A DNA stretch of 26,187 bases from CAYONQ01 sp964405375 (GTDB lineage Bacteria > Planctomycetota > Phycisphaerae > Sedimentisphaerales > Anaerobacaceae), in NCBI GenBank assembly GCA_964405375.1, contig CAYONQ010000031.1:1-26187 (forward strand), read 5' to 3'. The notes beneath the pieces were generated by a model. That model saw only the letters and a program-made list of their open reading frames with translations, was not told the DNA's origin and did no database searches. The translations under genes and the position numbers were made by a program. Shown here one piece after another: positions 1 to 6,191 of the stretch (positions are counted from its first letter, which is position 1; each line of letters starts with the position of its first letter).

Positions 1-32
1 GTTTGATAATTGCTACCATCAAAATCCCTCTA

Positions 33-50
33 ATCGGTCAGTTTGAGTAA
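33..50 (+). repeat. 18-bp repeat motif at the methyltransferase break point
   Basis: The sequence ATCGGTCAGTTTGAGTAA is repeated exactly, in inverted orientation, at 26133-26150, and with one mismatch in direct orientation at 6071-6088. It is also one arm of the hairpin repeats at 817-882 and 5915-5980. It provides the stop of the truncated methyltransferase. Confidence 0.7.
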
Positions 51-334
51 ATAAGGTTAATTTTTCCTTCATAGCCCTGGGAGAGAAGGGCCTGCATAGC
101 GAGAAGACAATCGCCCCATATAAGGCGGTTCATCTTTTGCTTATCAATTTCAGCTTCGCCAATAATGCCATCGCGGAATGATAAGGGTAGTTCACCAGCT
201 ACCTTAGGATTTGGCAAGACAACTTCAGCGGTCTGGAATTCTATATCTTTGGGGTTCGGTGCTCGGCGGGGTTTTGTGGACCAGACTAATTTGGCTGAAT
301 CCTTTTTTCTTGGTTTTTCATTACCGGTTGCCAT
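38..334 (-). pseudogene. Truncated N-terminus of a type III-like DNA methyltransferase
   Basis: The 98-residue product looks like the beginning of a site-specific DNA methyltransferase of the type III (Mod) kind. Residues about 68-95 (NRLIWGDCLLAMQALLSQGY, then GKINLIY) resemble the conserved stretch that normally runs straight into the catalytic D-P-P-F/Y motif. Here the frame reads LIY-S-N-stop, so the catalytic motif, the SAM-binding region and the rest of a protein usually several hundred residues long are missing. The break coincides with an 18-bp repeat motif at 33-50, which supplies the last codons and the stop. Bases 1-32 show no continuation in any frame I checked. It is most likely a non-functional remnant. 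Family assignment is from motif recognition only. Confidence 0.7.
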
Positions 335-444
335 TCTTTAATCCCATTTGAAGAGCCAGTTTAGATAAATGGTAAAACGGATTCTAAGTTTCGTCAAGCG
401 GTAATTTTGTAGTGTTTCGTTATAGGTAACCCCATGGCAACAAA

Positions 445-473
445 CCCCCAATCCTAAACAGAAGGATTGGGGG
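445..473. terminator. Strong hairpin, possible terminator
   Basis: CCCCCAATCCT (445-455) pairs perfectly with AGGATTGGGGG (463-473) around a 7-nt loop. Neither strand carries a clean U-tract directly after the stem, so a terminator role is only possible. It lies upstream of the truncated methyltransferase. Confidence 0.35.
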
Positions 474-605
474 CTAAACAATTTTGGGATTCTTCACTTC
501 GTTCCCCGCACTAAATTACCCCGCCCCAAGTTACGCCAGTTTGCTACTTGGAGCGGGACACGGCGGCAGAGCCTATTTGGTACGGGGCAAGCAGAATGAC
601 AAAAG

Positions 606-671
606 GGGGTTGAGATTGCTTCGGCCTTATGGCCTCGCAATGCCCCTAAACGAGTAGTCGTACCGACTACT
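606..671. repeat. Two adjacent palindromes
   Basis: At about 612-641, ATTGC..GGCC TTAT GGCC..GCAAT forms an interrupted stem. It resembles the GATTGCTTCG/CTCGCAATG palindromic repeats that I recall from several environmental bacterial genomes. At 653-671, AGTAGTCG-TAC-CGACTACT is a perfect 8-bp stem with a 3-nt loop. No coding role is visible. Confidence 0.5.
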
Positions 672-684
672 GCTAAACAAATAA

Positions 685-726
685 TGCGTGATGCGTATTT
701 CGTATGTCGTATATCGTGTGTCGTAT
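685..726 (+). repeat. Heptamer array, six units (NNCGTAT type)
   Basis: Six consecutive 7-mers: TGCGTGA, TGCGTAT, TTCGTAT, GTCGTAT, ATCGTGT, GTCGTAT. Each keeps a CGT core in the same register. The same family recurs at 3615-3649, 5360-5408, 9981-10008 and 14867-14894. Confidence 0.8.
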
Positions 727-816
727 TGCCTGTTTTGAGGGCCCCCTGTGAAACCGGTGGTTAAATGAGAAGGAAGGGCTAATGGGGCGGGTTCAAATAA
801 GCCGATATCTATATAG

Positions 817-882
817 CTCAAACTGGCCGATGGCCAGTTTGAAAATGCAAAAATCAAAGTGCAAAGCGCAAAATTGCGGAAT
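817..882. repeat. 66-nt hairpin repeat, copy 1
   Basis: The repeat opens with a perfect 10-bp hairpin, CAAACTGGCC-GAT-GGCCAGTTTG (819-841), followed by an A-rich tail with several GCAAAA words. It aligns without gaps to 5915-5980 (53 of 66 positions identical by my count). A stem G:C pair here is A:T in the other copy, which suggests that the fold is conserved. Confidence 0.7.
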
Positions 883-978
883 GTATTGTCATAAATCGAC
901 TTGAGTATATAAGCAGCCGTGATAATGTGGTTATTGATAATGGCTTGTGTAGAGAGTGTATAAATTGATTATTGATTA

Positions 979-1007
979 TTGATAACAACCGAAGGGTGGG
1001 GTATAAT
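979..1007 (+). promoter_or_regulatory. Sigma-70-type promoter of the PIN/TRAM gene
   Basis: TTGATA (979-984), a 17-nt spacer, then a perfect TATAAT (1002-1007). Transcription would start near 1014, leaving a leader of about 48 nt that contains the ribosome binding site GGGAGG at 1047-1052, 9 nt before the ATG at 1062. Confidence 0.7.
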
Positions 1008-1061
1008 TTCGAAAGATTATAAAGGGAAAATCGGCATCATATTTTTGGGAGGTTTATAGCT

Positions 1062-2183
1062 ATGTTACTGTGGGTTTTCAGATTCATTTTTATTGTCACC
1101 ATTTTTGCGGTTTTACTTGTCAATATAACGTCGCTTCCGGTTTCCGGCGAGCCGGGAAGAGCGAATTTTTTTGTGATTCTTTGGAGCGGTATAGGGCTGG
1201 CAATAGTGGCGTTTGTGGTGGAGCTTTTTACGCCGAAGAAGTCTCTGGTGGCCTTGGCGGGTGTGTTCTTCGGCCTTTTGGTGGGTATGTTTATCAGCTG
1301 GGCTCTGGCGCCGGTGCTGGATATGATAAACGAGATTTATCGTATGGGCCTAAGTGAAACAGCGCTTCAGGCAATCAAGTGGATGATGGGGATATGTATA
1401 TGCTATCTTATAATCAGTATAGTGGTGCGGACCAAGGACGACGTGCGTTTTGTGGTTCCTTATGTAGAATTTGCCAAGCAGACCAAAGGTGCCCGCCCGA
1501 TGGTTCTGGACACGTCGGCGATTATTGACGGCCGGATAGCAGACCTCTGTCATAGTAAGCTGATTGATGCTCCGTTGATTGTTCCGCGTTTTGTTCTCGG
1601 CGAACTGCACCTGATATCCGATTCAGCCGATAAGCTTAAGCGCAACCGCGGCAGACGCGGGCTGGATATACTTAAACAGATGCAGGTGGATTCTTCGATT
1701 GACATTGAGATTGACGACACCGTCATTGCTGAGGTCGAAGATGCTGTGGGCGTTGACCAGAAGCTGGTAGTGTTTGTCAAGCACTGCCACGGCCGGCTGG
1801 CAACGACGGACTATAACCTCACCAAGGTCGCGCAGGTGCGTGAGGTTGACGTGATGAATATCAACGATTTGGCTAATTCACTGAAGGCGATTGCCTTGCC
1901 GGGTGAGACTATGGTAGTGAGGATAGTAAAGCCCGGCGAGGAGTCCGAGCAAGGCATCGGTTATTTACCCGACGGCACGATGGTCGTTGTTGAGGGTGCT
2001 CGCGATAAGATTGGACGAGACCTGAGTATTAGCATAACCAGCTCGCTGCAGACCTCGGCGGGCAAGATGATTTTCGGCAAATTTGAAGGTTTCGCACGGA
2101 AGGCCGGCAGCGATAGAAGCCGGCCGCCTAAAGAGCAGGCCAGAACAAATACATCAGAGGGCAATAAAAACCGAAATAGTTAG
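1062..2183 (+). CDS. Membrane-anchored PIN/TRAM-domain protein (YacL-like)
   Basis: The N-terminal 125 residues hold four hydrophobic segments (about 2-22, 36-55, 62-81, 104-123), anchoring the protein in the inner membrane. A PIN nuclease domain follows, opening with LDTSAIIDGR (first acidic residue D150) and containing a further acidic site at LATTDYN. PIN domains are metal-dependent ribonucleases. A TRAM-like beta-rich RNA-binding domain starts near residue 280 (LPGETMVVRIVKPGEESEQG). The order TM-PIN-TRAM and the length of 373 residues fit the YacL family, whose cellular role is poorly defined. The start is supported by GGGAGG 9 nt upstream and by a strong promoter at 979-1007. The stop codon lies at the edge of a MITE-like element. 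Confidence 0.88.
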   Translation: MLLWVFRFIFIVTIFAVLLVNITSLPVSGEPGRANFFVILWSGIGLAIVAFVVELFTPKKSLVALAGVFFGLLVGMFISWALAPVLDMINEIYRMGLSETALQAIKWMMGICICYLIISIVVRTKDDVRFVVPYVEFAKQTKGARPMVLDTSAIIDGRIADLCHSKLIDAPLIVPRFVLGELHLISDSADKLKRNRGRRGLDILKQMQVDSSIDIEIDDTVIAEVEDAVGVDQKLVVFVKHCHGRLATTDYNLTKVAQVREVDVMNINDLANSLKAIALPGETMVVRIVKPGEESEQGIGYLPDGTMVVVEGARDKIGRDLSISITSSLQTSAGKMIFGKFEGFARKAGSDRSRPPKEQARTNTSEGNKNRNS

Positions 2184-2359
2184 AGCTTATCCGAATAACC
2201 CACTCTATTGCGGCCGGCTGCAAAGTCCGATGCCTGCGTTGTCGGGTCAAAATCGTCCTCAACGTAGCTTTGGCTACGCCTGCGGCGATTTTGCCCCTGC
2301 CGCCTTGGCCTCGAACTTTTCGCTCGGCCTCATAACGACCCGGTTATTCGGATAGGCTC
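2183..2359. mobile_element. MITE-like element A (177 bp) with TTA target duplication
   Basis: The ends are 18-bp inverted repeats, GAGCTTATCCGAATAACC (2183-2200) against 2342-2359, with one mismatch. They are flanked by TTA direct repeats (2180-2182 and 2360-2362). The interior is strongly palindromic: CAAAATCG..CGATTTTG encloses the hairpin CGTAGC-TTTG-GCTACG. There is no transposase frame, so the element is non-autonomous. TNA duplications of 3 bp are known from some IS5-family subgroups. It abuts the stop codon of the PIN/TRAM gene. Confidence 0.65.
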
Positions 2360-2380
2360 TTAGAGTGGCCGGTTTAATAG

Positions 2381-2444
2381 ACTCCGTTAGATAATTTTCC
2401 AGAGTAGATGCTTTATGCCCAACGTTACTCTTATCTAACGGGGT
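2381..2444. terminator. 64-nt inverted repeat between convergent genes
   Basis: The 14-nt arms 2381-2394 and 2431-2444 are complementary at 13 positions (core CCGTTAGATAA/TTATCTAACGG). A second inner stem, GAGTA/TACTC, is nested inside. It lies between the ends of the PIN/TRAM gene and ispG, where a bidirectional terminator would be expected, but no U-tract follows. It could instead be another small inserted element. Confidence 0.4.
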
Positions 2445-2478
2445 AGAGCGATTGTATCGAGTATCGGCAGGCAGGGGG

Positions 2479-3537
2479 TTACAGGTTTTTTAATTCCTTT
2501 AGTAACGCACTGATGATTTTGTTTTCAGGCACTGTTGAGATTTTTCGTCCGTTTCGGTAGATGTAACCCTTGTTTTTTGCAGCGCAGATTGCCACATCGG
2601 CGTCTGCGGCCTCGCCGGGGCCATTTACTATGCAGCCCATCACGGCGATACGCAGTGGTTTATCAATATCAGCTATCGCCTTTTTGACCCGGCGGGCGAG
2701 TTTAATCACGTCAATTTGAGCTCGTGCGCAGGTTGGGCAGACTATGAGTTGCGGGCAGCAGCGTTTGTAAAGCCCTAATGCGATTAGAATTTGCTTTGCA
2801 ATTTCGACTTCCGTAACCGGATTTCCGGCTGCACTTACCCTTATAGTGTCACCAATACCCTCGGTAAGTAATGTGGCCAGGGCGATGGCCGATGGTATGC
2901 GGGCGTCTTCGGGCAGTCCCGTGTGGGTCAGGCCAAGGTGGATTGGATAGTCAAAGCTGTCGGCGATTCGGCGGTTGATTTCTATGGTTCGCAGCACGTC
3001 GCTCGATTTTGCACTGAGGACTAATTGAGTGAAATTTCGGTTCTCGAAGAGCTGCACATATCTTTTCATCTCCTTCAGCATCAAGTGAGTGCGTTTTTCG
3101 ACGGGGACATCCTCGGTTTTCAGGTTTCTGATACTCGCCTCGTTGACGCCGATGCGGACGGCGGTTTTGTGCATCCTGGCTGCATCTATTATCCGCAGGA
3201 TGTCCTTTCGATTTTTTATGTTGCCGGGGTTGAGGCGCACTTTGGCAGCGCCGGCCTCTATCGCCTCGATGGCACGAGCGGCGCTGAAGTGAATATCGGC
3301 GACCAGCGGAACGTTTACCTTTTGGACGATTTTTGCAAAAGCGGCGGTATCGGCTCGCGTAGGGACGGCGACCCGCACCAACCGGCAGCCGGCGGCGACA
3401 AGCCGATTTATCTGCCTTACACACCGGCCAACGTTCACCGTCGCTACCTTTGTCATCGACTGAATGGCTATGGGGGCCCCCGCGCCGATTGCAACCTCAC
3501 CGACCCTGACGGTTCTGGTTTTTCTTCTTTTAATCAT
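2479..3537 (-). CDS. ispG: 4-hydroxy-3-methylbut-2-enyl diphosphate synthase (IspG)
   Basis: IspG catalyses the penultimate step of the MEP isoprenoid pathway, converting methylerythritol 2,4-cyclodiphosphate to HMBPP with a [4Fe-4S] cluster. The 352-residue product begins with the typical RRKTRTVRVG..IGAGAPIAIQSMTK and continues through the TIM-barrel motifs LVADIHF and VRLNPGNI. The C-terminal domain has the cluster ligands C267 and C270 (CPTC), C302 (VMGC) and E309 in NGPGEA. The length matches the compact bacterial form without an insert domain. A TACAAT box sits only 6 nt before the ATG and no Shine-Dalgarno sequence is visible, so the mRNA may be leaderless. The gene is divergent from the hydrolase gene. 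Confidence 0.95.
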   Translation of the reverse strand: MIKRRKTRTVRVGEVAIGAGAPIAIQSMTKVATVNVGRCVRQINRLVAAGCRLVRVAVPTRADTAAFAKIVQKVNVPLVADIHFSAARAIEAIEAGAAKVRLNPGNIKNRKDILRIIDAARMHKTAVRIGVNEASIRNLKTEDVPVEKRTHLMLKEMKRYVQLFENRNFTQLVLSAKSSDVLRTIEINRRIADSFDYPIHLGLTHTGLPEDARIPSAIALATLLTEGIGDTIRVSAAGNPVTEVEIAKQILIALGLYKRCCPQLIVCPTCARAQIDVIKLARRVKKAIADIDKPLRIAVMGCIVNGPGEAADADVAICAAKNKGYIYRNGRKISTVPENKIISALLKELKNL

Positions 3538-3543
3538 ATCAAA

Positions 3544-3572
3544 ATTGTAGCTTGTTTTAGACCGGCGGGCAA
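3544..3572 (-). promoter_or_regulatory. Candidate ispG promoter, leaderless arrangement
   Basis: Read on the minus strand: TTGCCC (3567-3572), 17-nt spacer, TACAAT (3544-3549), then 6 nt and the ATG at 3537. Transcription would begin at or next to the start codon. Confidence 0.5.
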
Positions 3573-3596
3573 ATTAAAATGCGTTTCCTTGGTGAG

Positions 3597-3621
3597 ACGT
3601 ATCCTCCGAGGCGGGATACGT
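3597..3621. repeat. 8-bp-stem hairpin upstream of the hydrolase gene
   Basis: ACGTATCC (3597-3604) pairs with GGATACGT (3614-3621) across a 9-nt loop. The right arm runs into the heptamer array at 3615-3649. It may shape the 5' leader of the hydrolase mRNA. Confidence 0.4.
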
Positions 3622-3649
3622 GATATGGGATGTGAGATGCGAAAGGTGA
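3615..3649 (+). repeat. Heptamer array, five units, containing a possible start codon
   Basis: GATACGT, GATATGG, GATGTGA, GATGCGA, AAGGTGA. The ATG at 3637 lies inside the unit GATGCGA, exactly as the rnfD start lies inside the same unit at 9988-9994. The 15-mer GGATGTGAGATGCGA is identical at both places. Confidence 0.7.
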
Positions 3650-3654
3650 GCTCG

Positions 3655-4497
3655 ATGCTGGTATCTATTGTCGCAGTGTTATTTATTGCCTACCTGGGCC
3701 TGGGGCTGATACTTTATTTTATGCAGTCGAGATTTTTGTATAGGCCGATGCGTGAAATTTCCTATACGCCGGCCGAACTGGGCCTGGATTTTGAGGATGT
3801 AACCTTTGAAAGCGCCGACGGCCTGCTGTTGAACGGCTGGTATATTCCTGCGTCCGATTCCGGGTTTACGGTGCTTTTCTGCCACGGCAACGGCGGTAAT
3901 ATGATGCATCGGCTGGATAGTATAAACGTCTTTTACAACTTGGGCCTGGGCTGTTTTGTTTTCGACTATCGCGGCTACGGCGCCAGCGGCGGCAAACCCA
4001 CCGAAGAAGGCACGTATCTCGACGCAATGGCCGCCTACAAATGGCTGACGGAAGAGAAGAAAATCCCGCCGGGCAATATCATTATCTTCGGCAGGTCGCT
4101 GGGCGCAAGTATCGCTGCACAATTAGCAGGCAGGGTCGAGGCGGCCGCATTAGTTATTGAAAGCGCCTTTACGTCATACGTCGATATCGGCAGGAAATTT
4201 TATCCTTATATGCCCGTGCGGTGGTTCGCAAAGTTCAGCTATAGTACCATTGATTATGTCGGAGAGGTTGCCTGTCCTGTGATGGTAATTCACAGCCGAA
4301 GCGACGAGCTTATACCGTTTGAGTTCGGGCTGGAGCTTTACGAAGCGGCGGGTGAACCGAAAGAGTTTATCGAGATTACCGGCGGTCATAACGACGGTTT
4401 TTTAGTCTCCGGCGAGATTTACAAAAACGGCTGGATAGATTGGCTGAAATCGCTGAAAGAATATAAAAGCCGAGCCGATACGCAGCAGGCCTCGTAA
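3655..4497 (+). CDS. Membrane-anchored alpha/beta hydrolase
   Basis: This is a serine hydrolase of the alpha/beta fold (BAAT/YqkD/FrsA-like group) with an N-terminal signal anchor (LVSIVAVLFIAYLGLGLILY). Visible elements are the oxyanion region FCHGNGGN, the FDYRGYGASGG strand-turn, the nucleophile elbow GRSLG (Ser at about residue 148), the acid in SRSDELIPF and the histidine in GGHNDG. The substrate cannot be read from sequence; relatives include peptidases, esterases and thioesterases. The ATG at 3655 is preceded by AAAGGTGAG. An in-frame ATG at 3637, inside a heptamer repeat, would add six residues and is the main alternative. The longer open frame reaching back to 3025 is antisense to ispG and is not part of the gene. 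Confidence 0.85.
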   Translation: MLVSIVAVLFIAYLGLGLILYFMQSRFLYRPMREISYTPAELGLDFEDVTFESADGLLLNGWYIPASDSGFTVLFCHGNGGNMMHRLDSINVFYNLGLGCFVFDYRGYGASGGKPTEEGTYLDAMAAYKWLTEEKKIPPGNIIIFGRSLGASIAAQLAGRVEAAALVIESAFTSYVDIGRKFYPYMPVRWFAKFSYSTIDYVGEVACPVMVIHSRSDELIPFEFGLELYEAAGEPKEFIEITGGHNDGFLVSGEIYKNGWIDWLKSLKEYKSRADTQQAS

Positions 4498-4549
4498 AAG
4501 TTCATAGTTTCCAGCCGTCTCTTTTTGTCCTTTGTTAGTGCTGTTCTAA

Positions 4550-4706
4550 GAACCTATAACAAAATGACTCTGTATTCAAGCGGCTTATTTTCCGTCCGGA
4601 CGGCGTCAGGCTGCATCGACAATGCTTTTGCATTGCCTGTTTCGCCTTCCTTGCCGGGCGGAAAAACGCTTGCTTTCGGTACAACGATTCATTTTGTTAG
4701 AGGCTC
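4550..4706. mobile_element. MITE-like element B (157 bp) with TAA target duplication
   Basis: The ends GAACCTATAACAAAATGA (4550-4567) and the complement of 4689-4706 match at 16 of 18 positions. They are flanked by TAA direct repeats (4547-4549 and 4707-4709). Inside are the palindrome CCGTCCGGACGG and the hairpin AATGC-TTTT-GCATT. The end sequence GA(G/A)CCTAT, the size, the nested palindromes and the TNA duplication match element A, so the two look like one non-autonomous family. It lies about 50 bp after the hydrolase stop. Confidence 0.6.
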
Positions 4707-4786
4707 TAAGTAGTTGTCATTCCCGCGCCCATTCGACTGCGCTTAAGGAATTGCAGGTTATTGTCAATATCGGCCCGAAAGGCGAA

Positions 4787-5344
4787 CTATTGGCTTAGCT
4801 TGACGGCTGTGCCGTAAGCAAAAAGCTCAGCGGCACTGCCGGCGACGCTTGTAGTCATATAGCGAACGTTGATTATCGCATCGGCCTCCATCCGGGCCGC
4901 CGCTGCGGCCATCCTGTCAGTAGCTACTGTACGGGCCTTGCCCATCATCTCTGTATATTCGGTCAGTTCGCCGCCGAGAATCAGCCGGATTAGGGCGGAC
5001 AGGTCTTTGCCAAGCCAGATGGCAAATACGGTATGGCCCTGCACCAGTCCCAGAATCTCCGTAACCTCTCTGCCGGGTATTTCTGTGGAATTCAACAGCA
5101 AAACCTCTGCCTGCGGCCCGGCAGCCGGCGGGGCTTGGGCGGATGTCTTACATTTTCTTTGCTCGATAGCCACTGTTGCGAGGACCACAAGGATACCGCC
5201 CAGAAGCGAGAAAACCGCTATCCGCAGCCACCAGGGGATGACCGGGTCGTCTTCGACCATTACGTGCCAGGGCACGCCGGCAAAAATGCAGGTGAAAAGC
5301 CCCAACACAAACGCCAGCGAGCCAATTTGTCGAATCATTTTCAT
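4787..5344 (-). CDS. YbjQ-family (UPF0145) protein with two membrane segments
   Basis: Two hydrophobic helices (about residues 5-25 and 40-62) are followed by a linker and a C-terminal YbjQ-like domain (about 80-185). The family signature is visible in STEIPGREVTEILGLVQGHT and EADAIINVRYMTTSV. YbjQ proteins form small beta/alpha oligomers of unproven function, sometimes annotated as heavy-metal binding. The membrane-anchored N-terminus is an addition to the usual domain of about 105 residues. The start is supported by AGGAG upstream of the ATG. A heptamer array (5360-5408) lies just upstream and could sit in the promoter or leader. Confidence 0.8.
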   Translation of the reverse strand: MKMIRQIGSLAFVLGLFTCIFAGVPWHVMVEDDPVIPWWLRIAVFSLLGGILVVLATVAIEQRKCKTSAQAPPAAGPQAEVLLLNSTEIPGREVTEILGLVQGHTVFAIWLGKDLSALIRLILGGELTEYTEMMGKARTVATDRMAAAAARMEADAIINVRYMTTSVAGSAAELFAYGTAVKLSQ

Positions 5345-5359
5345 AACTTTCTCCTACAT

Positions 5360-5408
5360 TTCGTATCTCGTATTTCGTATCTCGTATTGTGTATTGCGTG
5401 AAGCGTAT
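5360..5408 (+). repeat. Heptamer array, seven units (YTCGTAT type)
   Basis: TTCGTAT, CTCGTAT, TTCGTAT, CTCGTAT, TGTGTAT, TGCGTGA, AGCGTAT. On the minus strand the units read ATACGAR, the same family as the arrays at 3615-3649 and 9981-10008. It lies directly upstream of the YbjQ-family gene. Confidence 0.85.
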
Positions 5409-5507
5409 AACGATTAAAATTCAAAATCTCAGCTAACGAGAAGCTCAGCGGTAGCGGGTATGCGGCGTCTGTGTTTGGTGCACGGTGTGGCGGTTTTGCT
5501 CGTTTTT

Positions 5508-5789
5508 TTATTCGGTTCGGCTGGTAATTTCAATAAGATGAAACCCGAACTGTGTCTCTATGGGACCGTGAATCCTGCCAAGCTCCGAGCCAAAGACAAC
5601 ATCGTCAAACTCCTTTACCATTTCTCCTGGTGAGAATTCGCCCAGCTCTCCTCCCTGCTGTCCCGAGGGGCATTTCGAGTGCTGCCGGGCCGATTCTGCG
5701 AAATCGGCTCCGGCTTCGATTTGCTTCTTGATGTTTTCGCATTCGTTCTGTGTCTCGACCAGGATGTGACGTGCTGTGGCTCTTGCCAT
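5508..5789 (-). CDS. Single-domain parvulin peptidyl-prolyl isomerase (PpiC type)
   Basis: The product is 93 residues, exactly one parvulin domain: ARHILVET at the start, the central SKCPSGQQGGELGEFSPGEM, FDDVVFG and the closing QFGFHLIEITSR. Parvulins catalyse cis-trans isomerisation of prolyl peptide bonds and assist protein folding. With no signal peptide or extra domains it should be cytoplasmic, like E. coli PpiC. The ATG is preceded by CTGGAGG at good spacing. Confidence 0.92.
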   Translation of the reverse strand: MARATARHILVETQNECENIKKQIEAGADFAESARQHSKCPSGQQGGELGEFSPGEMVKEFDDVVFGSELGRIHGPIETQFGFHLIEITSRTE

Positions 5790-5914
5790 AAGATTGCCTC
5801 CAGTTTATCAAGGTTAATACGTAACAGTTACCGCCTTACCCGCATCAAGGATGCTAATCCCGCTTATGCAGGCGATATTATGGTCGGGACAGCCGGCAAT
5901 GGCAATAACAAAAA

Positions 5915-5980
5915 CTCAAACTGACCGTCGGTCAGTTTAAGAATGCAAAAATCAAGGTTTAAAACGCAAAACTGTGGGAT
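5915..5980. repeat. 66-nt hairpin repeat, copy 2
   Basis: It opens with the palindrome AAACTGACCG-T-CGGTCAGTTT (5918-5938, 10-bp arms) and continues with the same A-rich tail as copy 1 at 817-882. The stem differs from copy 1 by a paired substitution. Confidence 0.7.
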
Positions 5981-6070
5981 CCCGACTTTGTCGGGATGGC
6001 TATTTTCATTATGGTTTTGTTTTCCATAATTGTGTATCACATAATGGTTTATATCGGTTCTTGGCAATAA

Positions 6071-6088
6071 ATCGGTCAGTTCGAGTAA
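6071..6088 (+). repeat. 18-bp repeat motif, one mismatch
   Basis: ATCGGTCAGTTCGAGTAA differs from 33-50 at a single base. It is inverted relative to the motif at 5914-5927, so the two bracket about 170 bp. Confidence 0.6.
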
Positions 6089-6147
6089 AAGTGCAAAAGG
6101 CAAAGGCACGTATCAAAAAGCAAAAATGTCACCTAATGTGAGGGCCG

Positions 6148-6167
6148 GCCGATTGCGGCCAATCGGC
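6148..6167. terminator. Hairpin downstream of the sulfatase-fold gene
   Basis: GCCGATTG-CGGC-CAATCGGC is a perfect 8-bp stem, about 25 bp after the stop of the minus-strand gene. On that strand a T-run occurs only some 20 nt later, so intrinsic termination is uncertain. Confidence 0.35.
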
Positions 6168-6191
6168 TGAAGGGCATTTTGTTTTTGAAGG

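Larger units (their letters stand above)
335..1061. other. Gene-free stretch rich in hairpins and short repeats
   Basis: I see no credible gene in these 727 bases. The stretch holds an 11-bp-stem hairpin (445-473), a palindromic element (about 606-647), an 8-bp-stem hairpin (653-671), a heptamer array (685-726), a 66-nt hairpin repeat (817-882), an ATT-rich direct repeat (about 964-984) and the promoter of the downstream PIN/TRAM gene (979-1007). The only sizeable open frame, on the minus strand at 627-857, is a translation of the repeats. Confidence 0.7.
5790..6191. other. Gene-free stretch with nested hairpins
   Basis: No gene seen in about 400 bases. It contains the second 66-nt hairpin repeat (5915-5980), an 8-bp hairpin ATCCCGAC-TTT-GTCGGGAT (5979-5997), the inverted pair TTATGG/CCATAA downstream, a further copy of the 18-bp motif (6071-6088) and a hairpin at 6148-6167. 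Confidence 0.65.

Noticed and set aside
627..857. 76-residue open frame on the minus strand
   Set aside because: It translates the heptamer array and the hairpin repeat (YDTRYTTYEIRITHYL is repeat-encoded) and has no ribosome binding site or recognisable family.
2083..2355. 90-residue open frame across the end of the PIN/TRAM gene
   Set aside because: It is a shadow of the gene end plus MITE-like element A, without any domain.
3025..3654. Long N-terminal extension of the hydrolase frame
   Set aside because: This part is antisense to ispG and shows no domain; the hydrolase begins with its signal anchor at 3655 or, alternatively, 3637.
4525..4713. 62-residue open frame downstream of the hydrolase
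   Set aside because: It lies almost entirely inside MITE-like element B and reads through its palindromes.
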